Source: an uncultured Opitutia bacterium
GTDB lineage: Bacteria; Verrucomicrobiota; Verrucomicrobiae; Opitutales; MB11C04
Reading direction: 5' to 3'
Assembly (NCBI GenBank): GCA_913048545.1
Contig: CAJWWH010000080.1
Location: forward strand, 1-7,653
Length of the DNA stretch: 7,653 bases
The first letter of the stretch is position 1. Each line of letters opens with the position of its first letter. Shown in pieces: positions 5,589 to 7,653 of the stretch. The notes beneath the pieces are model-generated. The model saw only the letters and a list, made by a program, of their open reading frames with translations, searched no databases and was not told the origin of the DNA. Both the position numbers and the translations under genes were made by a program.

Positions 5589-7112
5589 TTACTGTCCTTT
5601 TCCTCTGACAACTCCCAATTCCCTGGCCCAATCCTCCCAAGAATTCTTCATTTTTTGAACACGGTCAGGAAATGAAGATGCAAGGTTTTTCGTTTCCGTT
5701 CGATCTTTACTTAAGTCGTATAACTGCCAGGGATCCTTTTTATGCTGCACCAATTTCCACTGCTCTTCGCGTATTACCTGCCAACCCCCATACTGAAAGA
5801 ACAAAGGCTTTCCACGCTTCAATTTTTTTCCTGAAAAAGTCGGGGTAATTGAAATTCCATCCACTCGGGGAATCTCTTTCGGGTATTGCACCTGCCCGCC
5901 GGCAAGTTCCATAAAAGTGGGAACAAAATCAATCAAATGGCAGGGCTCCCTGGAAATCGAGTTTCTGGGCAACCGTATACCTTCGGGCCAGTGAGCGATC
6001 ATCGGCGTACAGATTCCTCCCTCCAACCCCTGGACTTTCCATTTTCTAAAGGGGCTGTTGGTTGCATTGGCCCATGACTGACCAATCGCTTCAAAGGATC
6101 CCACACTCCCCCACTCGGCGGCCTCGTTTTTCATCCCTCTTTTCGGTTTTTCATGGCTTGATCCATTATCAACCAGAAAGATAATTAACGTGTTTTCCAG
6201 CTTTTCCATTATATTTAACTTCTCAACCAACCGGCCAATATTCTGATCCATACGGTCGACCATTGCGGCATGAATTTGCATCCTTAGGGTTTCCTCTTTT
6301 TTTTCAGGTTCTGAAAGAGTAGACCAATCGGTATTTTCCTGATCGCTCAGTGGAGCAGTCTTCGCCTCGAATAATCCTTGCTTCAACTGGTTTTGATACC
6401 GTGCTTTTCGAATGACCTCGTATCCATCCTCATAAACACCCTCATACCTGGCAATGTCCTCAGGATGCGCATGTAAAGGCCAATGGGGTGCATTGTAAGA
6501 TAAGAAGAGAAAGAAGGGGTCTGATGCTCTTTCCTTTTCATCCAGCCATGCAAGACTCCAATCGGTAAAGGTATCTGTGGCAAAGAAGTCTTTCCCCGGA
6601 ACATAAGGCTTCTCCAATTTATCATCAAACGCCCAGGTATACACCGCCCCCCAACCGGGGATATCTTCTCCGGTTCTTGCCTTGTCTCCGGGATTCCAAA
6701 AATTGATCGCACCCCCGAGGAAACCCGAAAAATGATCGAAACCACGATCATACGGATTGAAGCTTGCATGGTGCTTGCCTGACCACCAGCTCCTGTAACC
6801 GGCGGGTTTGAGAATTTCTCCGATCAGGGATGTGTTTTCAAAATTACGATTACTGCGGTGGTGATACAAACCAGTCAATAAACTGATCCGCGTAGTCCAG
6901 CACTTGGATGTGTTATAGGCCTGGGTGTATCGAATTCCATTCTCCGCCAGACGGTCAAGATGCGGGGTTTTGATCTCCCCCCCGTAACAACCGAGATCGG
7001 AATATCCCATATCATCGGCAAGAATGAGAACAATATTCGGGCGGTCAGCCGCAGGAGATGAAAGGATTCCGCAAAAAGAAAAGAAAAGAAATTTAAATTT
7101 TGCGTATTTCAT
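5589..7112 (-). CDS. Secreted arylsulfatase-type sulfatase (S1 family) with variant CWTTR maturation motif
   Basis: The 507-residue protein is of normal length for a type I (formylglycine) sulfatase, which hydrolyses sulfate esters with a calcium-assisted formylglycine. A signal peptide (about residues 1-21, ending SSPA) sends it out of the cytoplasm. Active-site parts are visible: Asp33/Asp34 in LADDMGYSD, Cys71 and Arg75 in the maturation motif CWTTR followed by ISLLTG, Lys113 and His115 in SGKHH, His210 in APHWP, Asp315/Asn316 in VDNGSS, and Lys359 before the LEGG segment (363-366). The C-terminal subdomain has WKLVQ, LYDLSKD and ETKNLA. The overall style is that of arylsulfatase A-like enzymes, possibly SulfAtlas subfamily S1_4. 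The odd point is Thr at the motif position usually held by Pro or Ala (C-x-P/A-x-R). All other catalytic residues are kept, so activity is still expected. The ATG overlaps the upstream sulfatase stop by 4 bp (ATGA). A purine-rich GGGCGGAA precedes the start, the nearest thing to a ribosome binding site in the block. Confidence 0.95.
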   Translation of the reverse strand: MKYAKFKFLFFSFCGILSSPAADRPNIVLILADDMGYSDLGCYGGEIKTPHLDRLAENGIRYTQAYNTSKCWTTRISLLTGLYHHRSNRNFENTSLIGEILKPAGYRSWWSGKHHASFNPYDRGFDHFSGFLGGAINFWNPGDKARTGEDIPGWGAVYTWAFDDKLEKPYVPGKDFFATDTFTDWSLAWLDEKERASDPFFLFLSYNAPHWPLHAHPEDIARYEGVYEDGYEVIRKARYQNQLKQGLFEAKTAPLSDQENTDWSTLSEPEKKEETLRMQIHAAMVDRMDQNIGRLVEKLNIMEKLENTLIIFLVDNGSSHEKPKRGMKNEAAEWGSVGSFEAIGQSWANATNSPFRKWKVQGLEGGICTPMIAHWPEGIRLPRNSISREPCHLIDFVPTFMELAGGQVQYPKEIPRVDGISITPTFSGKKLKRGKPLFFQYGGWQVIREEQWKLVQHKKDPWQLYDLSKDRTETKNLASSFPDRVQKMKNSWEDWARELGVVRGKGQ

Positions 7113-7653
7113 AATTTCCGCCCAATACCGGTTCTCCGTAGTTTCTGTAATAATTCATCTGCTTTTTCCGGGTAATCTTGAGCTACATTTCTATTCTCCA
7201 TTGGATCTTTTACATGGTCATATAATTCCAAATATAATGGATCTGCCCGTACATCACGATAGTCCAGCCAGGCAACCAGTCGGTACCGGTCCGTTCGCAA
7301 AGTGTAGCCCATTAGATTGTTTTCGAAAAGTTCACGATTCCACCGCTCGCCCTGTTGATTCTTAATCCGTTCCTCCACCTCTTTAATCAAAGGTCCAAAA
7401 AAGGTCTTTCGCATGCCGGGCGATAATGGATTGGCTGCCCATTCTCGAAGCGCCGGGTTCGGAAATTGGCTGATTGCCATTTTTTTCCATTTTTTATCTG
7501 GATCATCCAGAAGGGGAACAAAGCTCCTCCCCCCCAAATGGTCAGGCTTGGGCAAACCGGCCAATTCGCATAATGTGGGATATATATCAATCAGTTCCAC
7601 CAAAGCATCGGTCTTCCGTCCCTTTGCCTTCATTTGGGGAGTCGAAACGATTA
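7109..7653 (-). CDS. Iduronate-2-sulfatase-like sulfatase, C-terminal part (5' end outside window)
   Basis: The frame stays open to the right edge; 180 residues are visible and an internal Met at 7633 is not the start. The sequence matches the C-terminal subdomain of iduronate-2-sulfatase-like enzymes (SulfAtlas S1_7 style): ALVELIDIYPTLCELAGLP, a GGRSFVPLLDDP block, AISQFPNP, then MGYTLRTDRYRLVAW, LELYDHVKDPMENRNVA and a final helical stretch. The catalytic half with the formylglycine motif lies outside, so activity cannot be judged. Between AISQFPNP and MGYTLRTD is a charged segment of about 47 residues, longer than in iduronate-2-sulfatases I can recall. The stop overlaps the arylsulfatase start by 4 bp (ATGA), so the two sulfatases are translationally coupled and probably act on the same glycan. 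Family members cleave sulfates from several sugars, so the name should not be read as proof of an iduronate substrate. Confidence 0.88.
   Translation of the reverse strand, partial: IVSTPQMKAKGRKTDALVELIDIYPTLCELAGLPKPDHLGGRSFVPLLDDPDKKWKKMAISQFPNPALREWAANPLSPGMRKTFFGPLIKEVEERIKNQQGERWNRELFENNLMGYTLRTDRYRLVAWLDYRDVRADPLYLELYDHVKDPMENRNVAQDYPEKADELLQKLRRTGIGRKL

Noticed and set aside
1..7653. CRISPR array, tRNA, insertion sequence ends, phage or defence genes
   Set aside because: No spaced repeats, cloverleaf-like sequence, transposase-like frame or terminal inverted repeats were found on either strand. All intact genes belong to carbohydrate metabolism families.

Overview
The window looks like part of a carbohydrate-degradation locus from a bacterium of the Planctomycetota–Verrucomicrobiota (PVC) group, most likely a marine or aquatic Verrucomicrobiota-type organism. 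This is inferred from the combination of exported sulfatases, a Tat-exported SGNH hydrolase, a ThuA-like protein of the PVC type and an SMP-30 lactonase, from moderate GC content, and from the near absence of Shine-Dalgarno sequences. No rRNA, tRNA, CRISPR array or insertion sequence was seen.

Right part (7653 down to 3067, all minus strand): a tightly packed gene block. It runs from an iduronate-2-sulfatase-like sulfatase (only its C-terminal part is in the window), through an arylsulfatase-type sulfatase, a secreted alpha/beta-hydrolase esterase and a Tat-exported SGNH/GDSL hydrolase, to an SMP-30/gluconolactonase-family lactonase. Three of the four junctions are, or can be read as, 4-bp ATGA stop/start overlaps. 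The fourth is a 121-bp gap (5468-5588) that carries an AT-rich imperfect palindrome. The layout suggests removal of sulfate and acyl esters from a sulfated, probably acylated glycan outside the cytoplasm, followed by hydrolysis of a sugar lactone inside the cell.

Middle (3066 to 2699): the C-terminal end of a PhoD-like alkaline phosphatase survives as a broken minus-strand reading frame. It abuts, and its residual frame runs into, the 3' end of the only plus-strand gene, a secreted ThuA-like protein (1989-2744). This looks like the scar of a past rearrangement.

Left part (1813 down to 1, minus strand): an SDR-family oxidoreductase, then after a 30-bp gap an RbsB-type sugar-binding lipoprotein whose last residues run off the left edge. 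The SDR and ThuA genes are divergent across an AT-rich spacer (1814-1988). In that spacer the minus strand shows a sigma-70-like promoter with a perfect inverted repeat between the -35 and -10 boxes, a plausible operator.

Together the genes fit uptake and oxidative catabolism of a monosaccharide released from a sulfated polysaccharide: a binding protein for uptake, an SDR dehydrogenase to make the lactone, an SMP-30 lactonase to open it, and exported sulfatases and esterases to free it. The substrate cannot be read from the sequence. All families are known. The new elements, if any, are the specific combination, the atypical sulfatase maturation motif, and the SDR with a changed catalytic tetrad.
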